From NCBI RefSeq assembly GCF_002214605.1, contig NZ_CP015193.1, forward strand, positions 372,001 through 436,000: a stretch of DNA of 64,000 nt, in the 5' to 3' direction. The DNA comes from Thermococcus chitonophagus (GTDB taxonomy: Archaea; Methanobacteriota_B; Thermococci; Thermococcales; Thermococcaceae). Positions 1-7,950 of the stretch are shown in pieces. Every line of letters starts with the position of its first letter. The stretch's first letter is position 1. The notes beneath the pieces were generated by a model. The model did not search any database. It worked only from the letters and a program-made list of their open reading frames with translations, and was not told the DNA's origin. Position numbers and translations under genes: made by a program.

Positions 1-506
1 AGGGATCGATAACCCAGATGCCCATCCTTACGATGCCAGACGATGACATAACCCATCCAATTCCGGACTTGACAGGTTACATCACCGAGGGCCAGATAGT
101 CCTAAGCAGAGAGCTTCACAGGAAGGGTATCTATCCGCCAATTGATGTCCTACCTTCGCTCTCAAGACTGATGAAGGATGGTATAGGCAAGGGCAGAACA
201 AGGGAAGATCACCCACAGCTTGCCCAGCAGTTATACGCTGCATACGCAGAGGGCAGGAGCTTAAGAGATTTAGTTGCTGTAGTTGGAGAAGAGGCACTAA
301 GTGAGACCGATAAGAAGTACTTGGAGTTCGCTGACAGGTTCGAGAGAGAGTTCGTTGCACAGGGCTATGATGAGGACAGAAGCATCGAAGAAACTCTTGA
401 TCTTGGTTGGGAGCTTCTCTCGATACTGCCAGAGAGTGAGCTGAAGAGGGTAAAGAAGGAAATGATCATGAAATACCATCCAAAGTACAGGAAGCGCTCC
501 TCTTAA
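1..506 (+). CDS. atpB: A-type ATP synthase subunit B, C-terminal part (5' end outside window)
   Basis: This is the C-terminal part of the non-catalytic B subunit of the membrane-bound archaeal A1Ao ATP synthase. The reading frame is already open at base 3, before the first internal Met, so the gene starts outside the window. The visible protein has the B-subunit run [20 protein letters not shown], then [18 protein letters not shown] and [18 protein letters not shown], which are conserved in the C-terminal domain of A/V-ATPase B subunits. The end, [11 protein letters not shown], is a normal C-terminus. The D-subunit gene follows 22 bases later, in the usual archaeal A-B-D order. The identification is secure. 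Confidence 0.95.
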   Translation, partial: GSITQMPILTMPDDDITHPIPDLTGYITEGQIVLSRELHRKGIYPPIDVLPSLSRLMKDGIGKGRTREDHPQLAQQLYAAYAEGRSLRDLVAVVGEEALSETDKKYLEFADRFEREFVAQGYDEDRSIEETLDLGWELLSILPESELKRVKKEMIMKYHPKYRKRSS

Positions 507-528
507 CCACTTTTTAAGGTGACAGAGA

Positions 529-1173
529 ATGCCAGAGATCCTCAAGGTCAAACCCACAAGAATGGAGCTACTTAAGCTCAAGAGAAGAGTTAAGCTAGCT
601 GAGAGAGGGCATAAGCTACTCAAGGAGAAGCAGGATGCACTTATAATGGAGTTCTTTACGATATACGATGAGGCTTTGAATCTCAGGAAGGAGCTTATTC
701 AGAAGATGGGGGAGGCTTTTGAAGCTTTAAGGAAAGCCCAGATTGATGTTGGTTCACTAAGGCTTAAGGAGATTGCCATAGGTGTTAGTCCAAACAGGGA
801 AATTAAAGTGAGGACAAGGAACGTAATGGGAGTTAGAGTTCCTCTAATTGAGATACCTGAAATGAGAAGGAAGAGTGGTGATAGAGGTTATTCGTTCATA
901 GCAACAACATCTACCGTGGATGCTGCAGCGGAAAAGTTTGAAGAGGTTCTCGAGCTCGCCGTAAGGTTAGCTGAGGTTGAGGAAGCCCTTAAGAGACTAG
1001 GAAGAGAAATAGAGAAGACTAAGAGAAGAGTTAACGCTCTCGAATACATAATAATTCCAAGGATGAGGAACACGATAAAGTTCATTGAGCAACACCTAGA
1101 TGAGATGGAGAGGGAGAACTTCTTCAGGCTTAAGAGAGTTAAAGCATTAATTGAAGCTAGGTCTCAGAGATAG
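529..1173 (+). CDS. atpD: A-type ATP synthase subunit D (central stalk)
   Basis: Subunit D forms the long coiled-coil axle of the A1 ATP synthase head and transmits rotation between the A3B3 hexamer and the membrane rotor. The 214-residue length matches the family. The N-terminus ([18 protein letters not shown], then [14 protein letters not shown]) is the D-subunit signature, and both ends are heptad-rich helices around a less helical middle. The last helix has the typical [21 protein letters not shown] segment. It lies 22 bases downstream of atpB and is probably the last gene of the ATPase operon. Confidence 0.95.
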   Translation: MPEILKVKPTRMELLKLKRRVKLAERGHKLLKEKQDALIMEFFTIYDEALNLRKELIQKMGEAFEALRKAQIDVGSLRLKEIAIGVSPNREIKVRTRNVMGVRVPLIEIPEMRRKSGDRGYSFIATTSTVDAAAEKFEEVLELAVRLAEVEEALKRLGREIEKTKRRVNALEYIIIPRMRNTIKFIEQHLDEMERENFFRLKRVKALIEARSQR

Positions 1174-1245
1174 TGTTTGTGTAGGTTGTTATGTAGGCAA
1201 ATCGCTTAAATATCTTCTTTTCTATCTTTCTTTTGGTGGGAAACG

Positions 1246-2013
1246 GTGGGAGAGTACTTTATTACTCCGGACTTGGATCCCAGAAAAGATCAAGTCCTTT
1301 ACAAGGACGATGAGCACATGGTTGTCTATTTGGGAACTCAAGAGGGAGGGCAAGACGTTGACGTTAACAGCTATCTTATTGTAAGCAGGGGTAGAGGGAT
1401 ACTCATAGATCCCGGAGGGTACAAGATATTCTCAAAAGTTCTCGCGAACATATCAAAGTATATTGACCCCAGGAATATTGAGTATATCTACATGTGCCAT
1501 CAGGACCCAGATGTTGCGGGGAGTATCCCATTGTGGAGAGAAATTAGTGATGCAAAAATCTTAGTCCACTGGTTATGGGTAAGGTTCTTGCCTCATTTTG
1601 GATTTGAGAGCATAGGTAGCTATGCTCATGAGCTACAGGATGAGGGAGAGGTTCTGGAGTTTGGAGCTACAACATTAGAATTCATTCCGGCTCATTTCCT
1701 CCATAGTCCTGGGCACTTCACTATTTATGACCACAGAAGCAAGTTCTTATTCACAGGTGACATTGGAATAGCATTCCCTGATGAGGGTTATTTAGTTGTC
1801 GAAGATTTTGAAAAGCACGTCCAGTATATGAAACCTCTCCATGAAAGGCTGATGGCTAGCAATAAAGCTTTGAAAGTCTGGGTAAGCAAGGTTAGATACC
1901 TCGACATAGAAGCTATCCTTCCCCAGCACGGTGCGATAATTCCAAAGAGATACGTCAAGAAGTTCCTTGACTGGCTTGAGAACCTAAAGGTTGGTGTTGA
2001 CCTCATGAGGTGA
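1246..2013 (+). CDS. Flavodiiron/ODP-like metallo-beta-lactamase-fold protein (possible diiron sensor)
   Basis: This 255-residue protein has the metallo-beta-lactamase fold of flavodiiron proteins but no flavodoxin domain. Candidate metal ligands follow the flavodiiron order: HQDPD at 85-89 in place of HxExD, a His in the HSPGH segment at 153-157, Asp172 in TGDIG, and His228 in PQHG. The His that normally follows the first motif is Val90. The start is a GTG with GGTGGG four bases upstream. A soluble chemoreceptor-like gene follows only 5 bases after the stop. Stand-alone diiron ODP proteins paired with cytoplasmic chemoreceptors act as oxygen/iron sensors in some bacteria. A sensor role here is inferred from that pairing; an oxidoreductase role remains possible. 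Confidence 0.7.
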   Translation: MGEYFITPDLDPRKDQVLYKDDEHMVVYLGTQEGGQDVDVNSYLIVSRGRGILIDPGGYKIFSKVLANISKYIDPRNIEYIYMCHQDPDVAGSIPLWREISDAKILVHWLWVRFLPHFGFESIGSYAHELQDEGEVLEFGATTLEFIPAHFLHSPGHFTIYDHRSKFLFTGDIGIAFPDEGYLVVEDFEKHVQYMKPLHERLMASNKALKVWVSKVRYLDIEAILPQHGAIIPKRYVKKFLDWLENLKVGVDLMR

Positions 2014-2018
2014 TCTTT

Positions 2019-2783
2019 ATGACCATAAAAAATATAGAGAAGGCATCAAACGCTCTAGCGCAATCATTGAGGATAAAAACTTCAAGCAAGGAAGCTAGCA
2101 AGATAGTAGAAGAACTTGCCAAAGAAATAAGTGGAAAGTTCATGGAGAACAACACGATGATACTTGAAAATATCGAAAGATTATCTCAAGTGATGGTTGA
2201 GCTTGAAAAGTTCAGAAAAGAGTTCCTGCCCTTTTTCCAAAGGTTTGAGGTGTTCGCTAGAGAGTTCAACACTTTAGTTCAGAACCTTGAGTACGTCTCG
2301 AAGATAAGTGATTCAATTGCGAGTGTTGCTAAGCAGACTAATCTTGTTGCCCTAAATGCATCCATAGAAGCAGCAAGAGCGGGAGAAGCTGGGAGGGGGT
2401 TTGCTGTTGTCGCTGATGAAATTAGGAGAATGGCAGTTCAGACAATGAATCTAGCTAAGGAAATAAAGGACTTTAACTCTAGGGTAATGTCCCAGCTTGA
2501 TGCTTTGAGAGACGCTTTAGAGGTCATGGACAGAATAAAAGAAGGTACTGAGATCCTGGGGAGAGATATAGAGGTTATCGTAGAAATAAGCAACGTGCTC
2601 AGTGAAATTTCCAAGGAGCAGGAGCAATTTATAAATGACATAAAAAGGCTTAATGGGATAGCTTTAGCATTAAGAAAGTTTGCAGATATGCAAGATAAAT
2701 ACAATAAAGAGCTGGCTACTCTTCTTAGGCTAATGGTTAGCGAATATTCAAAGGAGCAACTTGGTGAGGAGGGTATATTATGA
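2019..2783 (+). CDS. Soluble methyl-accepting chemotaxis-like protein
   Basis: This is a 254-residue, all-helical cytoplasmic signalling protein. It contains the highly conserved chemoreceptor hairpin tip, with KQTNLVALNASIEAARAG, GRGFAVVADEIRRMA and preceding heptads, at about residues 105-140. There is no signal peptide, no transmembrane helix, no HAMP domain and no obvious N-terminal ligand domain, so it must receive its signal from a partner. The partner is probably the ODP-like protein encoded just upstream. The ATG at 2019 is preferred because GAGGTGAT lies four bases before it; a GTG at 2010 is too close to that site. No cheA, cheW or methyltransferase gene lies in the window. Confidence 0.85.
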   Translation: MTIKNIEKASNALAQSLRIKTSSKEASKIVEELAKEISGKFMENNTMILENIERLSQVMVELEKFRKEFLPFFQRFEVFAREFNTLVQNLEYVSKISDSIASVAKQTNLVALNASIEAARAGEAGRGFAVVADEIRRMAVQTMNLAKEIKDFNSRVMSQLDALRDALEVMDRIKEGTEILGRDIEVIVEISNVLSEISKEQEQFINDIKRLNGIALALRKFADMQDKYNKELATLLRLMVSEYSKEQLGEEGIL

Positions 2784-3994
2784 CTGAGAGGTTGTACTAT
2801 AAAGACCCCTACTTACGGGAAGCTGAGGCCATAGTTGAAGACATAAGATTTGAAGGCGAAAAGGTTGCAATAAAACTCGACAAAACTATATTCTACCCGG
2901 AGGGTGGTGGTCAGCCTGGAGATCGAGGAAGGATAAAGGGGAAGGAGTTCGAGATTTTAGTTGAGAATACTGTCGAAAAGCCTGATGGGATATGGCATAT
3001 CGGGACTTTGAAGGGATCAACACCTCAAAAAGGCGAGAAAGTCAAGCTTGATCTTGACTGGCATTGGAGATACGAAAACATGAAAATTCATACTGGACAG
3101 CACATACTCTCTGCAATCTTAAAGAAACTCTACGATCTTGACACTTCTGGCTTCCACATTTTTGAGGATTATGCAAAGATAGAAGTCAATGGTGAGGTTA
3201 CCTGGGAAATGATTGAGAGGGCTGAGCTTGAAACTAATGCTATAATTCAGAAGGATCTACCAGTCATAATAGAGGAATACAAGTACCTTCCCGATGATAT
3301 TGCAAGTATTCTGAGGAAGCACGTAACTAAAGTCAAAGACAAAGTAAGAATTGTAAAAATAGGAGATGTGGACATGACGCCATGTGGGGGGACCCACGTT
3401 AAGTCTACGAAAGAAGTTGGTTTCCTTAAAGTTATTCGATTCTACAAGAAGTCGAAGGGTATTTGGAGAATTGAATTTGTCGCAGGAGAAAGGGCGATAA
3501 GAAAGCTTAATGAAATACTCAAGGACTACTGGGGAGCTCTTGACATAATGCCTAACAAGAATCCTCCGCTCTCTGAGAGAGTCAGAGAAATCTTAGAGTC
3601 AATAGATAAACTTGAAGATGAGTTTGATGCTCAGAGAAGGGAACTCTGGAAGTGGAAGGAGCAGGCATTACTGAGTAGAAGCTGGGAAGTTGGCAATTAT
3701 AATGTTGTAACTTTTGTAGAAAGCTGGGATATGAAAGATGCTCAGGCATTTGCAGTAGATTTCGTTAAAAACAATCCTGGGACAATAGTTATCTTGGCAA
3801 GTGATGACTACGTGATCTTTGCGAGGAATGAGGAAGTTCCAGTCTCGATGAAAGATTTACTCAAGAAAGTCCTAGAGGAGCTTGGCGGAAAGGGCGGCGG
3901 GACGGACAACCTAGCTAGGGGTAAGATAGAGGCAGAGCCTGAAGATGTGATAGATGTCGCTCTCGAAAAGCTAAAGGAGATGCTCAAGGCCTAG
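2780..3994 (+). CDS. alaX: Alanyl-tRNA editing protein AlaX-L with DHHA1 domain
   Basis: This is a free-standing editing enzyme that hydrolyses mischarged Ser- or Gly-tRNA(Ala), relieving alanyl-tRNA synthetase errors. At 404 residues it is the long AlaX form. An N-terminal OB-like part contains YPEGGGQPGD, the editing core has HTGQHILSA (HxxxH zinc ligands, near residue 110), and the second zinc motif is CGGTH near residue 206. A C-terminal DHHA1 domain ends in the glycine-rich GGKGGGTDNLARG. The ATG overlaps the stop of the chemoreceptor-like gene and has GGAGGG upstream, so all three genes may be co-transcribed. The 3' end overlaps the convergent PP-loop gene by 24 bases. Confidence 0.93.
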   Translation: MTERLYYKDPYLREAEAIVEDIRFEGEKVAIKLDKTIFYPEGGGQPGDRGRIKGKEFEILVENTVEKPDGIWHIGTLKGSTPQKGEKVKLDLDWHWRYENMKIHTGQHILSAILKKLYDLDTSGFHIFEDYAKIEVNGEVTWEMIERAELETNAIIQKDLPVIIEEYKYLPDDIASILRKHVTKVKDKVRIVKIGDVDMTPCGGTHVKSTKEVGFLKVIRFYKKSKGIWRIEFVAGERAIRKLNEILKDYWGALDIMPNKNPPLSERVREILESIDKLEDEFDAQRRELWKWKEQALLSRSWEVGNYNVVTFVESWDMKDAQAFAVDFVKNNPGTIVILASDDYVIFARNEEVPVSMKDLLKKVLEELGGKGGGTDNLARGKIEAEPEDVIDVALEKLKEMLKA

Positions 3995-4795
3995 CCTTCT
4001 GTACACGTATTCTTTTTGTTCCTTTGGAACTTTTGGCCTCTGTACCTTCCTTAGGGCCTTCGCCTTATCTAAAAGACCATATCTTACTAACGCGGCTATC
4101 CTTCTGTGCTCAAAGGAGTACCCATGTTTCTCCCAAAACCTTTCCAATGCCGGCCCCAGGATCAAACAGTTACTTGTGTATCCGGGAAGCTCTGGAAGCT
4201 TAAATGGTAGGCTTTCGAGGATTTTGAGTCTTTCTTCCTCTGTCATCAGGGAGAGTAGTCTTACCTGGATAACTCCTCCACTCATAAGCCTGTAGGGATG
4301 GTGGCCGAATGGTATCTCATGGCCAGTTATTATATACTTATATCCATTCTTAAGGGCATACTTTCGAAGGATTTCCATTGTTCTTTTGGAGCATTTCCTA
4401 CAGGGTGATTTAGCTTTAAGAAGGGCATCCCTGAATATGTCTGAATAATCCCTTTTTATAACCTCAAAAGGTACCCCCAGGTACTCTGCAACTCTTCTGG
4501 CATTTTCTATTGCCTCTTTGGCCATGAAACCGTGATCAACCATTACAACCTTGAGCTCTGGGATTTTGTAGTGCTCCTTTGCTAGGTACAATGCCACAGT
4601 TGAATCTTTACCTCCCGAATATGCCACGATTGCTCTGTCAATGCTCTTCATAATCTCCTCTAGCTCTCTTTCTATCTTTTCTTTGTCTGGGGGGTGCTCA
4701 AGATAGGCCTTGCATTCTTTGCACACTGGCCTTCCATTTATTATGAATATCTTCGTTACCCTCTCATCGTTTATGCAGAGTGAGCACCTGAGCAT
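3971..4795 (-). CDS. PP-loop ATPase, TtuA/TtcA-like tRNA-thiolation family
   Basis: This 274-residue protein starts with a four-cysteine zinc-finger-like segment (CSLC near residue 4 and CKEC near 25). The nucleotide-binding PP-loop SGGKDS follows near residue 60, and a CRKC pair lies near 132. This layout matches proteins that adenylate and thiolate tRNA bases, often with a [4Fe-4S] cluster. The exact tRNA position modified cannot be read from the sequence. It is the last gene of an apparent operon pyrC-pyrK-radical SAM-PP-loop, 9 bases after the radical SAM gene, with GGTGG before the ATG. A role in another PP-loop reaction cannot be excluded. Confidence 0.75.
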   Translation of the reverse strand: MLRCSLCINDERVTKIFIINGRPVCKECKAYLEHPPDKEKIERELEEIMKSIDRAIVAYSGGKDSTVALYLAKEHYKIPELKVVMVDHGFMAKEAIENARRVAEYLGVPFEVIKRDYSDIFRDALLKAKSPCRKCSKRTMEILRKYALKNGYKYIITGHEIPFGHHPYRLMSGGVIQVRLLSLMTEEERLKILESLPFKLPELPGYTSNCLILGPALERFWEKHGYSFEHRRIAALVRYGLLDKAKALRKVQRPKVPKEQKEYVYRRLGLEHLL

Positions 4796-4804
4796 CTTAC
4801 CACC

Positions 4805-5713
4805 TTATAACTCAAGTTTGCTCCTCTTTACTAGGGGGGCAACTTCTCTGGCGACCCTTCTAACGCTGAACAACGTTAGTGGATCCATCTGCTTCAGCTG
4901 AACCAGTAGGCAACCGCTTATCCTGACATCTATGTACTTCTTGGCTTCCATTGCTACCTTTAGGAATTCCCTAACACTTTCGGCCCTTTCAAAGTCTAGT
5001 CCCGCCTTTCTTAGCCTCTCAACATTTAGCTCATGGATGGTTAGCGGTTGCAGGAACATCTCATCAATCCCTAGAGATGCTGCAAGCTCCGCGATCTTTG
5101 GAATATCCTCGTCGTTTATTCCGGGCATGAATATCGTCCGCACGGCCGAGACTACGCTCTTATCTTCTCCAACTATCCTTAATGCGTTAACAACGGCATC
5201 AAATGTATCTGCATTGGTTATCATCTTGTGTTTTTCTCTTGTCGCTGCATCGAGGCTTATCATGACTATATCAAAATCAAGCTTCTCCCATAGTTCTCTC
5301 GTGAGGAGGGAGCCGTTGGTCTGGAGATCTAGTCTGGCCTCTGGGAACCTCTCCCTGAGCATCTTGTTGACCTCAACTATCCTCGGGCTTAGGAGGGGCT
5401 CCCCGTACTGGGACACTGTTATAGCCTTTGGATTGTCCCACCCATAATAGCCTGGTTTTGGAGCCTTACCCAGCTTTACCGCCACATTTGAATAACAAAA
5501 TATACAGTCATGGTTGCATGCCGGAGTTAATTCGTAGCTTGGATGGTGAACTGGGTTGGGGTTGCTTAAATCTAAACCTTGACAGTAGTTGCAGTGTGTT
5601 GGCCATGTTATTTCATCTACGAACTTCTTCAAGAGTCTCGCTTCCTTGTTCTCCAGTACCTGAGGCTCAACTCCCATGAGCCTCGCGAACTCCTCCCACG
5701 AGTACTTCTTCAT
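4805..5713 (-). CDS. Radical SAM protein
   Basis: This 302-residue radical SAM enzyme has the cluster-binding motif CNHDCIFC (CxxxCxxC) near residue 66. The SAM-binding region with YGEPLLSPR follows. An unusual extra cysteine pair, CNYC, lies about 25 residues before the cluster motif and may bind another metal. The middle shows the TIM-barrel pattern of the family, with LDLQTNGSLL, MISLDAAT and VSAVRTIFMPGIND. The substrate is not known to me. Its ATG overlaps the pyrK stop codon (ATGA), and it is followed by a PP-loop ATPase. The pairing suggests, but does not prove, a tRNA-modification role. Confidence 0.8.
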   Translation of the reverse strand: MKKYSWEEFARLMGVEPQVLENKEARLLKKFVDEITWPTHCNYCQGLDLSNPNPVHHPSYELTPACNHDCIFCYSNVAVKLGKAPKPGYYGWDNPKAITVSQYGEPLLSPRIVEVNKMLRERFPEARLDLQTNGSLLTRELWEKLDFDIVMISLDAATREKHKMITNADTFDAVVNALRIVGEDKSVVSAVRTIFMPGINDEDIPKIAELAASLGIDEMFLQPLTIHELNVERLRKAGLDFERAESVREFLKVAMEAKKYIDVRISGCLLVQLKQMDPLTLFSVRRVAREVAPLVKRSKLEL

Positions 5714-6450
5714 ATTTTCACCTTCCTCCCGTCAGGTAGTCTTGAGTACTGGCCAAATTCCGTATTCTTAAGTTGTTCTCCCCTGAATACTGGTCCATCC
5801 CTGCAGACTAGGTAGGGGCCAAGGGCGCAACTTCCGCACACCCCGATTCCGCACTTCATGTACCTCTCTGCTGAGATCTGAACCCTTTCGTAGTTCATTA
5901 TCTCCAGAACTTTCTTCAGCATTATCTCGGGCCCGCAGGCGTACACCTGCGTAAATTCTCCCTTTCTCTTCTCTAAAATATCGGTGGGAAACCCTTTAAT
6001 TCCCTGGGAACCGTCGTCGGTAGTTATTATTACCTCATCAACGTAGTTCTCGATGTCTAGAAGGGCCAGCTCGTCTTTACTTCTTGCACCATAAATCAGG
6101 ACTTTCTCCTCGAGGTTGCCGTACTTGGCGAGGGCGTATATTGGAGGAATTCCTATCCCTCCGGCAATCAATGCAACCTTCCCCTCAACTGGGAAAAATC
6201 CGTTCCCGTAGGGGCCCCTAATCCATACATAGTCTCCCTCTTTAAGATTGAATAGCTCTGAGGTGAACTTTCCAACTTTTTTCACGACTATAAGGTCTCT
6301 GTCAGCTAAGCTGAATGGTTTTTCTCCCTTTCCTGGGAGCCACGTCATTATAAACTGCCCTGGGGTGAAGTCCAACTTCTTGTCAAATCTAAATGCCCTA
6401 ACGTTCTTCGCGACCTCCCACACTTCCTTCAGCCGAACCCTCTCTAACAA
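5710..6450 (-). CDS. pyrK: Dihydroorotate dehydrogenase electron-transfer subunit
   Basis: PyrK is the FAD- and [2Fe-2S]-containing subunit that passes electrons from dihydroorotate dehydrogenase (PyrD, class 1B) to NAD+ in pyrimidine synthesis. The 246 residues show the FAD-binding barrel with PGQFIMTWLPG and KPFSLAD, an NAD-binding domain with ALIAGGIGIPP, and the C-terminal cluster motif CGIGVCGSC followed by a distal Cys in LVCRDGPVF. The start is a TTG at 6450, needed to keep the first barrel strand. It overlaps the pyrC coding region by 53 bases in another frame. The pyrD partner is not in the window. Confidence 0.9.
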   Translation of the reverse strand: MLERVRLKEVWEVAKNVRAFRFDKKLDFTPGQFIMTWLPGKGEKPFSLADRDLIVVKKVGKFTSELFNLKEGDYVWIRGPYGNGFFPVEGKVALIAGGIGIPPIYALAKYGNLEEKVLIYGARSKDELALLDIENYVDEVIITTDDGSQGIKGFPTDILEKRKGEFTQVYACGPEIMLKKVLEIMNYERVQISAERYMKCGIGVCGSCALGPYLVCRDGPVFRGEQLKNTEFGQYSRLPDGRKVKI

Positions 6451-7642
6451 TCCTCTCCCCCCTTGGTTTTCCTATTATCTCATCCTCTTCCATCACTACC
6501 TCTCCCCTAAGGATCGTCATTATAACCTTTCCCTTCAGCTTCCATCCTTCGTAGGGGGTCCATCCTGCTTTTGTGTAGAAGTTTTCAGCTTTGACAGTCC
6601 ATTCTCTCTTCATATCGATGATTATAATATCGGCATCTCTTCCTTCTTCCCAGCCCTTGTTTTTTATTCCGAAGATTCTCGCTGGGTTTATGCTCATCTT
6701 TTCCACTATGTCCCATAGTGTTATCAGGCCTTTATTCACTGCATCCAGAAGTAAGTGAACTTCAGTTTCTAGCCCAGGAAGTCCCGCTGAGCCGGCCTCT
6801 TTATCTTCTGGTGTGTGCGGGGCATGATCACTTGCTATTATGAGAATTTCCTTTATCCTTGACCAGAGGTACCTTCTATCTTCTTCACTCCTCAGCGGTG
6901 GGTAAACCTTTAGGAACCTGTTCTTCTCATAGTCCTTCCTGGTTAGGAATAGATGATGTGGCGTTACCTCAAAGCTAACCCAGGGTAATTTCTTGTTTAG
7001 TATCTCTTGAAGCCCTCCTTTCGTTGAAACGTGGCAGATGTGCAAGGGCTTTTTGTACTTTTCTGCTGCTTTTAACGCCTTTTTTATTGCAACTTCCTCA
7101 ACTATCGGTGGTCTCTCTGGGTACTCCTGAATTAGCTCGTAGTCTTCGGCGTGGACGCTCACTATTCCTGGGGCTTTTCTAAAATCTTCTTCAAAGTTCT
7201 TTGAGTATATTCCCCCAGTTGAGGCTCCCATAAATATCTTGTAGAAATCTGCTTTTGCTGGTTTGTTTCCTGCTAATAGGAACCCTAAAGCGTAGTCGGC
7301 ATAACTTTTCTTTCTAAAGAGGAACTCCCTCATCTTGAGGGTTTTCTCGTCCATTATTGGAGGCTTCGTGTTTGGCATATCAAATACTGTCGTTATCCCC
7401 CCATGAATCGCTGCTTTCGTTCCACTTTCGATAGTTTCCTTTTTGTATTCCTCAAAGTCCCTTAAGTGAACGTGTACATCTACTAATCCTGGGAGTATTA
7501 TTTGGCCTTTTTCAGCTTTAATCTTGCTGTCACCTTTTAATTTTCTTAGGGAGAATTTTGATATTTTGCCATCTTTTATGCCTATATAACCGTCAAATAT
7601 CCTTTCATTGAGGAGAAATTTGCCAGAGATAACAAGTTCCAT
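6398..7642 (-). CDS. pyrC: Dihydroorotase
   Basis: This zinc enzyme of the amidohydrolase superfamily cyclises carbamoyl-aspartate to dihydroorotate, the third step of pyrimidine synthesis. Visible motifs in order are the metal site VDVHVHLRD near residue 54, GGITTVFDMPNT, the HAEDYE segment, HICHVST, and the catalytic SDHAPHT with the Asp near residue 270. The length of 414 is usual. GGAGGGAATTGAG precedes the ATG, so it heads the minus-strand operon. The last about 17 codons overlap the start of pyrK, and the charged, Gly/Ser-rich C-terminus probably adds no function. Confidence 0.93.
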   Translation of the reverse strand: MELVISGKFLLNERIFDGYIGIKDGKISKFSLRKLKGDSKIKAEKGQIILPGLVDVHVHLRDFEEYKKETIESGTKAAIHGGITTVFDMPNTKPPIMDEKTLKMREFLFRKKSYADYALGFLLAGNKPAKADFYKIFMGASTGGIYSKNFEEDFRKAPGIVSVHAEDYELIQEYPERPPIVEEVAIKKALKAAEKYKKPLHICHVSTKGGLQEILNKKLPWVSFEVTPHHLFLTRKDYEKNRFLKVYPPLRSEEDRRYLWSRIKEILIIASDHAPHTPEDKEAGSAGLPGLETEVHLLLDAVNKGLITLWDIVEKMSINPARIFGIKNKGWEEGRDADIIIIDMKREWTVKAENFYTKAGWTPYEGWKLKGKVIMTILRGEVVMEEDEIIGKPRGERIVREGSAEGSVGGREER

Positions 7643-7950
7643 CTCAATTCCCTCCTTACACCCAATTTTTCAGGGTTCTTAAGTTTTTTCTGCGTTTCTA
7701 TTCCCCTCTGCATTCCGGTTATTTTAATTGGTTCTGTGTTCTATCCTTAAATTTCCAGAACTGCTAATAATAAACTTTTACTCTCGTGTTAAGGTTTGAA
7801 ATTTAGGGATCGCGGCAATTGCCTATTTATCTAACGGATTTCAGAATTCGTCGTAATCCTTAAATACTGCATTCAATGTATAAAATCATGCCATACTTCC
7901 CCAATAGTGGCATTGTTGTGCCTTTCGAGATACACGGTGGGTGATATACA
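7643..7950. promoter_or_regulatory. Divergent intergenic region between pyrC and the ABC transporter operon
   Basis: This 308-base A/T-rich stretch holds no credible gene. For the transporter, two TATA-like boxes are visible: CTTAAATAC at 7859-7867 and TATAAAAT at 7879-7886. They would give leaders of about 60 and 40 bases before the GGTGAT-preceded ATG at 7951. Upstream of them lies a perfect palindrome, GGCAATTGCC (7814-7823), and a looser pair GGATT/AATCC around 7836-7859, which are candidate operators. On the minus strand an AAAAAACTTAAG stretch near 7682-7693 could drive pyrC. Confidence 0.5.

Noticed and set aside
4932..5447. 171-codon serine-rich frame antisense to the radical SAM gene
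   Set aside because: It mirrors the codon structure of the real gene and has low-complexity composition typical of antisense shadows.
6398..6450. Frameshift or fusion between pyrC and pyrK
   Set aside because: Both proteins are full length in their own frames, so the 53-base overlap is ordinary gene packing with a TTG start for pyrK.
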